A model generated the notes under the pieces. It was given only the letters and a program-made list of their open reading frames with translations, did not search any database and was not told where the DNA came from. From Pseudomonas sp. AN-1 (lineage in GTDB: Bacteria > Pseudomonadota > Gammaproteobacteria > Pseudomonadales > Pseudomonadaceae), in assembly GCF_034057115.1 (NCBI RefSeq), contig NZ_CP139195.1, forward strand, positions 1,364,001-1,428,000: DNA of 64,000 bases. The letters run 5' to 3'. The position numbers and the translations under genes are program-made. Each line of letters starts with the position of its first letter. The first letter of the stretch is position 1. Below, piece by piece: positions 8,254-17,843 of the stretch.

Positions 8254-8367
8254 GCGTCCTCCTGGGATGAAGGCGGTCGGTGCAGCGCAACAGCAAGGCA
8301 GGCTCGCGCCGACGGGATGGAATGGCTCGAGTATCGGGCAGCCCTCCGGCAGCGGCAACAAAAATGT

Positions 8368-8426
8368 ACTAACCAGTTAGTTTTGTGTTCGATCAGCGAA
8401 CGGATCCATTCCCCGGCCGATTGACC
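8368..8426 (+). promoter_or_regulatory. Composite promoter between quiC and oprD
   Basis: ACTAAC-CA-GTTAGT (8368-8381) is a perfect 6-bp inverted repeat and nearly the same as the site at 3482. GTTCGATCAGCGAAC (8387-8401) resembles a PcaR box, with the centre altered. TTGACC at 8421-8426 follows at the same distance as in the first copy. The surrounding 435-nt gap (8254-8688) between divergent quiC and oprD contains no gene I can support. The sites can serve either gene; the -35 points toward oprD. Confidence 0.6.
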
Positions 8427-8688
8427 CGGGTCCAGCCCGCCACGCACCATGCGGCCATATCTCGGTCGACCCGCCGCCTCCGGCGCCGCGTCGCCGCATG
8501 CCACGACAACAACAAGAGCGAAGTCGCCATGCCCCGAATGCCTGCTGCCATGCCCGGCACCAGCCCGCCAGTCGCCGCGGACTGACGCGCCAGCCCCGCC
8601 CTGCCGGGGGACTCCCAGATCTTGCCCACTGCGCTCCTTCGCGAGCCGCACGGGTCAGCTCGTCCAGAAAAACGGAGAACAACAACAA

Positions 8689-9942
8689 ATGATGTCCCGC
8701 ACCCCCCTCGCCGTCGCCATCGCCGCCCTCGGCAGTCTGTCCGCCCTGTCCCTGCCGGCCGCAGCAGCAGGTTTCGTCGAGGACAGCAAGGCTTCGCTGA
8801 ACCTGCGCAACTACTACATCAACCGCGACTTCCGCCATGCCGACAGCACCGCACAGAGCCGCGCCGAGGAATGGACACAGAGCTTCATCCTCAACGTGCA
8901 GTCTGGCTACACCCCGGGTCCGGTCGGCTTCGGCGTCGACGCCATGGGCTTGTACTCGGTGAAGCTCGACGGCGGCGAAGGCACCCGCGGCACCCAGCTA
9001 CTGCCGATCCACGACGACGGCAAGCCGGCCGACGACTACGGCCGCCTGGCGGTGGCTGGCAAGGCCAAGCTGTCCAACACCGAGCTGAAGGTCGGCGAGA
9101 TGATGCCGGTGCTGCCGATCCTGCGCTCGGACGACGGCCGTTCGCTGCCGCAAACCTTCCAGGGCGGCATGCTGACCTCCAGGGAAATCACCGGCCTGAC
9201 TCTGCACGGCGGCCAGTTCCGCCAGAACAGCCCGCGCAACGACGCCAGCATGGAGGACATGAACGCCTTCGGCGCCACCTCCGACCGCTTCAACTACGCC
9301 GGCGGCGAGTACCGCTTCAACCAGGACCGCACCCTGGTCGGCGTCTGGTACGCCGAGCTGGAGGACATCTACGACCAGCAGTACTTCAACCTGGTGCACA
9401 GCCAGCCGCTCGGCGACTGGACCCTGGGCGCCAACCTCGGCTACTTCATCGGCGGCGAGCACGGCGACGAACTGGCCGGCGAGCTGGACAACAAGACCGC
9501 CTCGGGCCTGTTCTCCGCCAGGTACAAGGCGCACACCTTCTACGTCGGCCTGCAGAAGGTCAGCGGCGACAACGGCTGGATGCGCGTCAACGGCACCAGC
9601 GGCGGCACCCTGGCCAACGACAGCCTCAACGCCAGCTTCGACAACCCCGACGAGCGCTCCTGGCAGGTACGCTACGACTACGACTTCGCCGCCCTCGGCG
9701 TGCCCGGCCTGACTAGCATGGTCCGCTACATCAAGGGCGACGACATCGACGTCAACGCCGCCATCGACGACGGCTCGGAGTGGATCCGCGACATCGAGCT
9801 GGCCTACACCGTGCAGGCCGGTCCGCTGAAGAGCCTCAACGTCAAGTGGCGCACCTCGAGCATCCGCAAGGACTGGGTGAGCAACGGCACCGACTTCGAC
9901 GAGCACCGCCTGATCGTCAACTACCCGCTGAACATCTTCTGA
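8689..9942 (+). CDS. OprD family outer membrane porin
   Basis: The 417-residue protein begins with a signal peptide (hydrophobic core about residues 7-20, cleavage near AAAAGF) and continues with alternating beta-strand sequence and many aromatic residues, ending in a C-terminal phenylalanine (NYPLNIF), as usual for 18-strand OprD/OpdK porins. These porins pass basic amino acids or carboxylates, including aromatic acids such as vanillate and benzoate. The start ATG follows GGAG at 8674-8677. Its place beside quiC and an MFS gene suggests it is the outer membrane channel for the same substrate. Confidence 0.9.
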   Translation: MMSRTPLAVAIAALGSLSALSLPAAAAGFVEDSKASLNLRNYYINRDFRHADSTAQSRAEEWTQSFILNVQSGYTPGPVGFGVDAMGLYSVKLDGGEGTRGTQLLPIHDDGKPADDYGRLAVAGKAKLSNTELKVGEMMPVLPILRSDDGRSLPQTFQGGMLTSREITGLTLHGGQFRQNSPRNDASMEDMNAFGATSDRFNYAGGEYRFNQDRTLVGVWYAELEDIYDQQYFNLVHSQPLGDWTLGANLGYFIGGEHGDELAGELDNKTASGLFSARYKAHTFYVGLQKVSGDNGWMRVNGTSGGTLANDSLNASFDNPDERSWQVRYDYDFAALGVPGLTSMVRYIKGDDIDVNAAIDDGSEWIRDIELAYTVQAGPLKSLNVKWRTSSIRKDWVSNGTDFDEHRLIVNYPLNIF

Positions 9943-10006
9943 TCGCGTGCAACACCGGTCGCTGTGGCAGCGGCGGCCGTCTCCCGGGATGATTCGTCCC
10001 TCTTCG

Positions 10007-10033
10007 GCCCGTCCTCGCGACGGGCTCTTTTTT
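10007..10033 (+). terminator. Rho-independent terminator after oprD
   Basis: GCCCGTC (10007-10013) pairs with GACGGGC (10019-10025) and is followed by TCTTTTTT. It begins 64 nt after the porin stop. Confidence 0.85.
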
Positions 10034-10042
10034 CGACGGAGT

Positions 10043-10453
10043 CTATGGCCTGGGGACAGGCGTGCCGGCATAGGGCTCGACCCTGTCCTGCTCGGCCGGA
10101 TCGTTGCGCGCCACGACCGCGCGGGCCAGCTCGCTGGTGCTGAGGTTGATTGCCTCGTGCGGCACGCCGGGCGGGATGAACAGGAACTCGCCGGCTTCGC
10201 TGACGATCTCGTTCTCCAGTGCCGCGCCCCAGCGGGTGAGGACGCGGCCTTCGAGCACGTAGATGCCTGTCTCGTAACCGAGGTGCAGGTGCGGTTCGGC
10301 CCGCCCGCCGGGCGGGATGACCACCAGGTGCATGGACAGCCCCTGTGCGCCAACCGTCTGCCCCGAGATGCCGACGAAATAGGGCAGCCGCTGGCGGGTC
10401 ATCACCTCGGTATCGGGGCGTACGGCTTGCACCTTGCGCTCGTCTGCGGCCAT
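10043..10453 (-). CDS. Cupin domain protein
   Basis: This 136-residue single-domain cupin shows motif 1 (PHLHLGYETGIYVLEG) with the expected His, His and Glu metal ligands, and motif 2 (GEFLFIPPGVPHEAIN) with the third His. The ATG at 10453 is preceded by GGAGGAAA, which decides the start. It lies convergent to oprD and downstream of a GFA gene. The protein could be a small dioxygenase, isomerase or binding protein; the sequence gives no specific substrate. Confidence 0.85.
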   Translation of the reverse strand: MAADERKVQAVRPDTEVMTRQRLPYFVGISGQTVGAQGLSMHLVVIPPGGRAEPHLHLGYETGIYVLEGRVLTRWGAALENEIVSEAGEFLFIPPGVPHEAINLSTSELARAVVARNDPAEQDRVEPYAGTPVPRP

Positions 10454-10516
10454 GGCTGTTTCCTCCGCGAGTGCGCAACGGCTGACACCAGACAACTATA
10501 GCGGGAGTCCTGTGCA

Positions 10517-10930
10517 CTACTGCGCGGAGGCCATGCCAGGGGGCCACTCCTCGTACTGGGGGAGCGCATCGGTGATGTCGTGCCAGCAGGCTTTCGATCC
10601 GACGAAGATATGTTCGCTCGGCCGCATGCCGGGATCGTCGTCCAGGCTTCCCACCGCGACCTCGCCGACCTTGCCGGCATGCATGCACACAAGCGGCGAG
10701 CCGCAGTTCCCGCAGAAGCAGCGCAGGGTGCCGGGCGAGGACTCATGACCGCAGACGCACTCCTCGCCCGCCACCCAGCGGAACTGCCCGGGATCGATGA
10801 TGCCCCAGGTGACGAATGCGGCCCCGTGCGACTTGCGGCAGATCGAGCAATGGCAGTTGCCGACGAACTTGAAGGCGCCGGCAATCTCGTAGCGCACGGT
10901 TCCGCACCGACAGCTGCCGCGCATGGTCAT
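10517..10930 (-). CDS. GFA/CENP-V family protein
   Basis: The 137-residue protein has all three zinc-binding elements of the glutathione-dependent formaldehyde-activating fold: SCRCG near the N-terminus, CHCSICRKSHGAAF near residue 25 and FCGNCGSPL in the second half. A GGAGG site precedes the ATG at 10930. It is the intact counterpart of the relic at 5224-5540. Family members bind zinc and were named for a proposed role in formaldehyde-glutathione adduct formation, but most have no proven activity. Confidence 0.88.
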   Translation of the reverse strand: MTMRGSCRCGTVRYEIAGAFKFVGNCHCSICRKSHGAAFVTWGIIDPGQFRWVAGEECVCGHESSPGTLRCFCGNCGSPLVCMHAGKVGEVAVGSLDDDPGMRPSEHIFVGSKACWHDITDALPQYEEWPPGMASAQ

Positions 10931-11061
10931 GTCAGCGCCTCCGGAGTCTTCGGCATGTGTGGTGCAGCATAGCCGACAGCGCAGGCACGGGCGGGACCGG
11001 CTGGACGGCACGGCGGCCTCGGCTGGAGAATCGACCGGGCCAGCAGCCCGGAACGCCGTCC

Positions 11062-11739
11062 ATGCCGCACCGCACCGATCCGCCCTTCACCCCCGACCTG
11101 TTCGGCGAGACGCCCGCCGAGCTGCCGCGCGAGGAGCGTCTGGGCGCCCAGGCGCTGCTGCTGCGCGGCTTCGCCCTGCCCTTCGTCGACGCGCTGTTGC
11201 CGGCGCTGGCGGCAGTGGAAGCGGCGGCGCCGTTCCGCATCATGCTCACCCCCGGCGGCCAGGCGATGTCGGTGGCGCTGACCAACTGCGGCGAGCTGGG
11301 CTGGATCAGCGACCGCCGCGGCTATCGCTACAGCCCGCTCGATCCGCTGAGCGGGCGGCCGTGGCCGGCGCTGCCGCAGGCATTCCTCCGCCTGGCGCGG
11401 GAGGCGGCGACGGCCGCCGGATTCGCCGACTTCACCCCGGACGCCTGCCTGGTCAACCGCTACCTGCCGGGCACGCGCATGAGCCTGCACCAGGACCGCG
11501 ACGAGCGCAGCTTCGAGCATCCCATCGTCTCGGTGTCGCTGGGCATCCCGGCGGTGTTTCTGTTCGGCGGCCACGCGCGGCGCGACCCGGCGCAGCGGGT
11601 GCCGCTGCTGCACGGCGACGTGGTGGTGTGGGGCGGCGCGGACCGCCTGCGCTTCCACGGCATCCTGCCAGTCAAGGAGGCGGTGCATCCGCTGCTCGGC
11701 GCGCAGCGGATCAACTTCACCCTGCGCAAGGCCGGGTGA
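11062..11739 (+). CDS. alkB: DNA oxidative demethylase AlkB
   Basis: AlkB is a Fe(II)/2-oxoglutarate dioxygenase that removes 1-methyladenine and 3-methylcytosine from DNA. The 225-residue length is close to the E. coli enzyme. Visible features are the nucleotide-lid Tyr/Trp-rich segment, the HxD iron motif in SLHQDRDE, the third iron ligand in RFHGIL and the terminal RxNxTxR motif (RINFTLR) that binds 2-oxoglutarate. Residues PFRIMLTPGGQAMSVALTNCG match the substrate-flipping region. The start is chosen by homology, as the ribosome-binding site is weak. It is a single-gene unit convergent with the Gfo/Idh/MocA gene, and the two stops lie only 9 nt apart. Confidence 0.95.
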   Translation: MPHRTDPPFTPDLFGETPAELPREERLGAQALLLRGFALPFVDALLPALAAVEAAAPFRIMLTPGGQAMSVALTNCGELGWISDRRGYRYSPLDPLSGRPWPALPQAFLRLAREAATAAGFADFTPDACLVNRYLPGTRMSLHQDRDERSFEHPIVSVSLGIPAVFLFGGHARRDPAQRVPLLHGDVVVWGGADRLRFHGILPVKEAVHPLLGAQRINFTLRKAG

Positions 11740-11748
11740 ACCCCCTGC

Positions 11749-12705
11749 TCAGCGCCGGCTGAGCCCCATCGCCCGGTCGATCCTGTCGAGCAGGCGCATG
11801 CTCGGCAGGCAGGCGGCGAAGGAGGATTCGGGCGTGCGTCCCTCGCGGATGGCGGCGAGGAACTCGGCGTCCTGGCGGGCGAAGCTGCTGCCCTCGGGCA
11901 CCTGCTGGATGATGCCCTCGTGGTCCTTCAGCTCGTCGCGGTAGGCGTGCAGGGTCGCCTCCTCGCCGATGTAGCGGTAGTGGCCGCCGAACGGGCCGCG
12001 GGCGTTGAACGACAGCACCAGGGTGGCCATCGCCCCGCTGCGCGCGCGCAGGCCGATGTTCATGTCCATCGGGATGCCCAGCTCGGGGTGGCGCGGGCCG
12101 GCGCTGCCCCACACGTCCAGCTCGAAGTCGTCGAGCAGCCAGGCGAACAGGTCGACGCTGTGGCAGGCGTGGTGCCAGAGCAGGCAGTCGGTCCAGCTGC
12201 GCGGCTGGCCGAACATGTTGCGGTTGTCGCGGCGCAGGAACCAGGTCTCCGCCACCAGATGCTGCAGGTGGAATTCGCCGGCGGCGATGCGCCGCTTCAG
12301 CTCCACGTGCGGCGCGCTGAAGCGCCGGGTGTGGGCGACCATGCACACCTTGTCGGTCGCCGCCGCCTCGGCCGCCAGACGCTCGGCGTCGACGAGATTC
12401 AGGCTCATGGGGATCTCGGCCAGCACGTGCTTGCCGGCGGCAATCGCCGCGCTGGCCTGCGCGGCATGCAGCGGGCTCGGGCTGGCGAGGATCACCGCGT
12501 CGATATCGCCGCGCGCCAGGCACGCCTGGTAGTCGAGCGAATGCGCGGGGATGCCCCATTTGGCGGCGAAGGCCGCCGTATCGGCGGCCACGCCGCCGGC
12601 GACGCAGACCACCTCGGCGCCGGATATTTCCTGCAAAGCGGTCATATGGATGCCGGCGATGGCGCCCTCGCCGGCGAGCAGGATGCGGATCGGCTGGTTG
12701 TGCAT
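11749..12705 (-). CDS. Gfo/Idh/MocA family NAD(P)-dependent oxidoreductase
   Basis: The 318-residue protein has an N-terminal Rossmann fold (ILLAGEGAIAGIHM) and the family GKHVLAE motif near residue 95, where the usual EKP is EIP; loss of that lysine may affect catalysis or substrate choice. The C-terminal alpha/beta dimerisation domain follows, with an HHACHSVD metal/substrate-like histidine cluster near residue 175. It is 13 nt downstream of a DMT transporter gene, so the two probably form an operon for export or turnover of a sugar-like or cyclitol-like compound. The substrate is unknown. Confidence 0.85.
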   Translation of the reverse strand: MHNQPIRILLAGEGAIAGIHMTALQEISGAEVVCVAGGVAADTAAFAAKWGIPAHSLDYQACLARGDIDAVILASPSPLHAAQASAAIAAGKHVLAEIPMSLNLVDAERLAAEAAATDKVCMVAHTRRFSAPHVELKRRIAAGEFHLQHLVAETWFLRRDNRNMFGQPRSWTDCLLWHHACHSVDLFAWLLDDFELDVWGSAGPRHPELGIPMDMNIGLRARSGAMATLVLSFNARGPFGGHYRYIGEEATLHAYRDELKDHEGIIQQVPEGSSFARQDAEFLAAIREGRTPESSFAACLPSMRLLDRIDRAMGLSRR

Positions 12706-12718
12706 GGAAGTCTCCGGA

Positions 12719-13585
12719 TCAGGCGTGGCGGCGGGCCTGCAGCCAGGCGCTGCCCAGGCCACTGAGGGCGATCACGCCCATGCCGAGCAGAGCGCCGGAG
12801 TCCGGCGCGTGGTCGAAGAGCAGGAAGCCATAGAGCACGGCGAAGAAGATCTGCAGGTAGCTGAACGGCGCCAGCAGCACCGGCGAGCTGTACTGGAAAG
12901 CCACGGTCAGCAGCATGTGCCCGGTCACCGCGATCACCCCGAGGGAGAGCATCCCCAGCAGCTGGGGCCAGGCCGGCAGGCCGCTCCAGAACAGCGGCAG
13001 CAGCAGGGTCAGGCAGGTGGCGCCGACCAGCCCGGTGACCAGGTTGGTGGTGGCGGCGCTGTCGCGGGTGCCGATGCGCCGGGTCAGCAGCTGGAAGATC
13101 GCATAGCTGCAGGCCGAGGCCACCGGCAGCAGCATGGCCGGCGTCAGCAGGCCGCCGCCGGGGCGCACGATGATCAGCACGCCGGCGAAGCCGACCGCCA
13201 CCAGCAGCCACTGGGCCAGGCTGGCGCGCTCGCCGAGCATGGGGATGGCCAGCAGGATCACCAGCAGCGGGGTGAGAAAGTGCACCGCGGTGGCCTCGCC
13301 GATCGGCAGGTAGCGCAGGGCGAACAGGAAGAACAGGCTGATCGACAGCAGCGACAGGCCGCGCAGCACCTGCAGGCCCGGGCAATTGACCTTGAGCACG
13401 CGCAGGCCGTGGCGCGGCAGCTGCCAGGCGGCGAGCAGAAAGGTCTGCGCCAGATAACGCACCCAGAGGATCATCAGCACGCTGTTGAAGGCGGTGAGGT
13501 ACTTCGACAGGCTGTCCAGCGAGGCGAAGGCGAACACCGCGGCGCAGGTCAGCAGGATGCCCTTGAGCGGGCGGGACATGGTCAT
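12719..13585 (-). CDS. EamA/DMT family transporter
   Basis: The 288-residue protein contains two EamA repeats and about ten transmembrane helices. The FFLFALRYLPIGEATAVHFLTPLL segment is characteristic of the drug/metabolite transporter superfamily. Adjacent starts are at 13585 and 13579. It is the first gene of a two-gene operon with the Gfo/Idh/MocA oxidoreductase, and an inverted repeat lies 79 nt upstream. Family members export amino acids, nucleotides or other metabolites. Confidence 0.88.
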   Translation of the reverse strand: MTMSRPLKGILLTCAAVFAFASLDSLSKYLTAFNSVLMILWVRYLAQTFLLAAWQLPRHGLRVLKVNCPGLQVLRGLSLLSISLFFLFALRYLPIGEATAVHFLTPLLVILLAIPMLGERASLAQWLLVAVGFAGVLIIVRPGGGLLTPAMLLPVASACSYAIFQLLTRRIGTRDSAATTNLVTGLVGATCLTLLLPLFWSGLPAWPQLLGMLSLGVIAVTGHMLLTVAFQYSSPVLLAPFSYLQIFFAVLYGFLLFDHAPDSGALLGMGVIALSGLGSAWLQARRHA

Positions 13586-13663
13586 CCGGAAAGGAGGTTC
13601 CTGGTCAGGTAGGCAGGGAGTGCTGCCCCGTCCGGGCGGACGGCGGCGGGCACAGGGGGCAAT

Positions 13664-13677
13664 GTTAACTTATTAAC
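13664..13677. promoter_or_regulatory. Inverted repeat in pcaC/DMT gap
   Basis: GTTAA-CTTA-TTAAC is an AT-rich inverted repeat in an otherwise very GC-rich 128-nt gap. It sits upstream of the DMT gene on its promoter side and could be an operator or -10 region. No regulator can be named. Confidence 0.4.
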
Positions 13678-13713
13678 CATACGTTCCACCTCCCGGCCAC
13701 CGCCCCGCCTCCG

Positions 13714-14106
13714 TCACTCCAGCGACTCGACGCCCAGCTCGTTCCACACTTCCTCGGCCAGATGGAAGGTGGCGTTGGCCGCCGGGATGCCGCAGTAGAT
13801 GGCGCTCTGCAGCAGCACTTCCTTGATCTCGTCGCGGCTCACGCCGTTATTGCGCGCGGCGCGCAGGTGCAGTTTGAGCTCGCCCTCGCGGTTCATGCCG
13901 ATCAGCATGGCGATGGTGATCAGGCTGCGGGTGTGGCGCGGCAGGCCCGGGCGGGTCCAGATGTCGCCCCAGGCGTGGCGGGTGATCATTTCCTGGAACT
14001 CGCCGTTGAACTCGGTGATGTTCTTCAGGCTGCGGTCGACGTGGGCGTCGCCGAGCACCGCGCGGCGCACCTGCATGCCGGCTTCGTAGCGTTGTTTCTC
14101 GTCCAT
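13714..14106 (-). CDS. pcaC: 4-carboxymuconolactone decarboxylase
   Basis: PcaC decarboxylates 4-carboxymuconolactone to 3-oxoadipate enol-lactone in the protocatechuate branch of the beta-ketoadipate pathway. The 130-residue length and sequence fit the family throughout: RHAWGDIWTRPGL near residue 45, then MLIGMNREGELKLHLRAARNNGVSRDEI and AIYCGIPAANATFHLAEEV. It ends the pcaB-pcaD-pcaC series on the minus strand, separated from pcaD by a double-hairpin repeat. Confidence 0.95.
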   Translation of the reverse strand: MDEKQRYEAGMQVRRAVLGDAHVDRSLKNITEFNGEFQEMITRHAWGDIWTRPGLPRHTRSLITIAMLIGMNREGELKLHLRAARNNGVSRDEIKEVLLQSAIYCGIPAANATFHLAEEVWNELGVESLE

Positions 14107-14221
14107 CGCTGGCTCCGTGAGAGGCTCGGCCTGCTCACCCGCGGGTGGCTGGCCTGATGATTATGGTGGCGGGTGCACTAGTGCGGCGCCCCGCCCCGCC
14201 CGGTCAGGCGGGCTGTATCTT

Positions 14222-14296
14222 GTAGGGTGGGCAACGGCGCAGCCTTGCCCACCGTGGCCGTTGGTGGACAAGCGCTGTGCGCGTTGTCCACCCTAC
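14222..14296. repeat. Double-hairpin GTAGGGTGG repeat, copy 1
   Basis: Two hairpins lie back to back. The first pairs GGTGGGCAA (14226-14234) with TTGCCCACC (14245-14253) around CGGCGCAGCC. The second pairs GGTGGACAA (14263-14271) with TTGTCCACC (14284-14292) around GCGCTGTGCGCG. The outer ends GTAGGGTGG and CCACCCTAC are also inverted. It sits between pcaD and pcaC. Confidence 0.85.
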
Positions 14297-14304
14297 GCCC
14301 GTAC

Positions 14305-15093
14305 TTACTTCCTGAGGAACGCCAGCACCGCCTGGGTGAAGGCATCGCCGGCCTCGACGTTGGACAGGTGCGCAGCGTGGAACTCGACCAGCTCGGCGCC
14401 GGCAATGCGCTCCTGCATGAAGCGGCCGTGCTCGGGGGTGGTGACGGCGTCATGGCTGCCGCAGACGATCAGGGTCGGCGCAGTGATCGAAGCGATCTGC
14501 TCGCGGTAGTCGGCGTTGCGCACCGCGGCGCAGTTGGCGGCGTAGCCCTGCGGCGAGCTCTGCGCCAGCATGCCGACGATCGGCTCGGCCTTGGCCGGCT
14601 GGGCGCTGGCGAACTCGGCGGTGAACCAGCGGGCAATGGAGGCGTCGCGCAGGTCACGCATGGCCTGCTGACCACCGGCCAGCACGGTGTCGATGCGGGT
14701 GTTCCACACCTCGTCAGTGCCGATCTTCGCGCCGGTGTTGCACAGCACCAGCTTCTCCAGGCGCGCGCCGGCGTTGATGCCCAGCCACTGGCCAATCAGG
14801 CCGCCCATCGACAGGCCGCAGAAGGAAAACTTCTGGATGTCCAGCGCATCCAGCAGTGCCAGCACGTCGCGGCCGAGCTGTTCGATGCTGTACGGGCCTT
14901 CGGTGACCAGCGATGCGCCGTGGCCGCGGGTGTCGAAGCGCAGCACGCGGAACTCCTTGGCGAACGCCGGGATCTGCGCGTCCCACATGTGCAGGTCGGT
15001 GCCCAACGAGTTGGACAGCACCAGCACCGGCGCGCCGGCCGGGCCGTCCAGTTGGTAGTTCAGGGCGCCATCGGCGAGTTGCACGGTCGGCAT
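14305..15093 (-). CDS. pcaD: 3-oxoadipate enol-lactonase
   Basis: The enzyme hydrolyses 3-oxoadipate enol-lactone to 3-oxoadipate. The 262-residue alpha/beta hydrolase starts MPTVQLADGALNYQLDGP behind AAGGAG. The nucleophile Ser95 lies in CGLSMGGL, an oxyanion-side SNSLGTDLHMWD follows the first strand, the acid is expected near CGSHDAVTTP and the catalytic His is in HLSNVE near the C-terminus. It starts 10 nt after pcaB, so the two are co-transcribed. Confidence 0.95.
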   Translation of the reverse strand: MPTVQLADGALNYQLDGPAGAPVLVLSNSLGTDLHMWDAQIPAFAKEFRVLRFDTRGHGASLVTEGPYSIEQLGRDVLALLDALDIQKFSFCGLSMGGLIGQWLGINAGARLEKLVLCNTGAKIGTDEVWNTRIDTVLAGGQQAMRDLRDASIARWFTAEFASAQPAKAEPIVGMLAQSSPQGYAANCAAVRNADYREQIASITAPTLIVCGSHDAVTTPEHGRFMQERIAGAELVEFHAAHLSNVEAGDAFTQAVLAFLRK

Positions 15094-15103
15094 GGAAGAC
15101 TCC

Positions 15104-16456
15104 TTAGCGGTGGGTGGCGCGGTGTTCGGCCACGGCACGGGCGACCCAGCTCTGCGCCAGGCCGAGGTAATGGGACGGATCGAGCAGGCGATCCAGTTCA
15201 GCGGCGGACAGCTCGGCGGCAACCTCGGCGTGCTCACCGAGCACGGCACGCAGGTGGCGACCGTCGTTGACCGCCTGGCGGCAGCACTGCTCGACCAGGT
15301 GGTGGGCGCGCTCGCGGCCGATGCGCTGGGCCAGGGCGATGCTCACCGCCTCGGCCAGCACCAGGCCGCGGGTCAGGTCGAGGTTCTCGCGCATGCGCGC
15401 GGCATCGACTTCCAGCCCCGGCAGCAGCAGGCGCGCCTGTTGCAAGGCGCCGGACAGCAGGCAGCACAGCTCGGGCAGGGTTTCCCACTCGGCATGCCAG
15501 AGGCCGAGGCTGCGCTCGTGCTCCTGCGGCATGGCCGCCAGCATGGTGGCGACCAGCCCCGGCGCGCGGGTGGCGGCGCCGATCAGCACGGCGGCGCCGA
15601 CCGGGTTGCGCTTGTGCGGCATGGTCGAGGAACCGCCCTTGCCGGGCGCGGCCGGCTCGAACGCCTCGCCCACGTCGGTCTGCATCAGCAGGCTGAGGTC
15701 GCGGCCGAGCTTGCCGAGGGTGCCGGCAAGCAGGCCGAGCCAGCCGGCGAACTCGACCAGACGGTCGCGCTGGGTGTGCCAGGGCTGCTCGGGCAAGGTC
15801 AGGTCCAGTTCGCGGGCCAGCGCCTCGGACACCGGCAGGGCCTGCTCGCCGAGCGCGGCCAGGGTGCCGGCGGCGCCGCCGAACTGCAGCACCAACAGGC
15901 GCGGCTTCAATTCGGCCAGGCGCTGACGCTGGCGGGTGACCGCGCCGAGCAGGCCGGCCAGCTTCATGCCGAGGGTCACCGGGGTGGCGTGCTGCAGCCA
16001 GGTGCGCCCGGCCAGCGGCGTGGCGGCGTGGCGCTCGGCCTGGGCGGCGAGGTCGTCGGCCAGCGCGGCCAGCTCGGTTTCGAAGATGTCGATGGCGGCG
16101 CGCAGTTGCAGCACCAGGCCGCTGTCCATGGCGTCCTGGCTGGTGGCGCCGAGGTGCACGTAGCGCTCGGCCTCGGCGTCGACGGCGGCGATCTGCCGGC
16201 CGAGGGCCTTGACCAGCGGGATCGCCGAGTTGCCGGCGCTGGCGATGGCGGTGGCCAGCGCGGGAATATCGTAGAGCTCGGCGCGGCAGGCCCCGGCGAT
16301 GGGCGCTACGGCGGAAGCCGGGATCAGCCCGACCGCCGCCTCGGCACGCGCCAGCGCGGCCTCGAAGTCGAGCATGCCCTGCAGCCGGCCCTGGTCGCAG
16401 AACACCGCGCGCATCGGCGCGCTGGTGAAGTAGGCATCGAACAGTTGGTTGCTCAA
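15104..16456 (-). CDS. pcaB: 3-carboxy-cis,cis-muconate cycloisomerase
   Basis: PcaB lactonises 3-carboxy-cis,cis-muconate, the product of protocatechuate 3,4-dioxygenase. It belongs to the fumarase/aspartase superfamily; the signature GGSSTMPHKRNP is at residues 274-285 and HLGATSQDAMDSG at 101-113. The start is a TTG at 16456 giving 450 residues, the usual length, with an AGGA site 10 nt upstream. Extending the frame further upstream would read through the repeat at 16530-16611 in non-homologous sequence. Confidence 0.93.
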   Translation of the reverse strand: MSNQLFDAYFTSAPMRAVFCDQGRLQGMLDFEAALARAEAAVGLIPASAVAPIAGACRAELYDIPALATAIASAGNSAIPLVKALGRQIAAVDAEAERYVHLGATSQDAMDSGLVLQLRAAIDIFETELAALADDLAAQAERHAATPLAGRTWLQHATPVTLGMKLAGLLGAVTRQRQRLAELKPRLLVLQFGGAAGTLAALGEQALPVSEALARELDLTLPEQPWHTQRDRLVEFAGWLGLLAGTLGKLGRDLSLLMQTDVGEAFEPAAPGKGGSSTMPHKRNPVGAAVLIGAATRAPGLVATMLAAMPQEHERSLGLWHAEWETLPELCCLLSGALQQARLLLPGLEVDAARMRENLDLTRGLVLAEAVSIALAQRIGRERAHHLVEQCCRQAVNDGRHLRAVLGEHAEVAAELSAAELDRLLDPSHYLGLAQSWVARAVAEHRATHR

Positions 16457-16529
16457 GACGGTTTCATCCTGTGAGCGTGGGGATAGGACCAAGGTTGGCA
16501 GCGGAGCACGGCGGGGTCCAGCGCAGCCG

Positions 16530-16611
16530 CAGGGTGGGAAACTGCCGAAGGCAGTTCCCACCAATGGCGCGGGGCGTGGTGGAAGATCGCTGCGCGAGTC
16601 TTCCACCCTAC
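16530..16611. repeat. Double-hairpin GTAGGGTGG repeat, copy 2
   Basis: The left hairpin pairs GGTGGGAAC with GTTCCCACC around TGCCGAAGGCA. The right hairpin pairs GGTGGAAGA with TCTTCCACC around TCGCTGCGCGAG. It lies in the 181-nt gap between pcaF and pcaB. The right loop is identical to that of copy 3, while the stem differs on both arms in a compensating way. Confidence 0.85.
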
Positions 16612-16637
16612 GCCACTCCCCTGCTCCGCGTTGGCCG

Positions 16638-17839
<1,202 letters not shown>

Positions 17840-17843
<4 letters not shown>

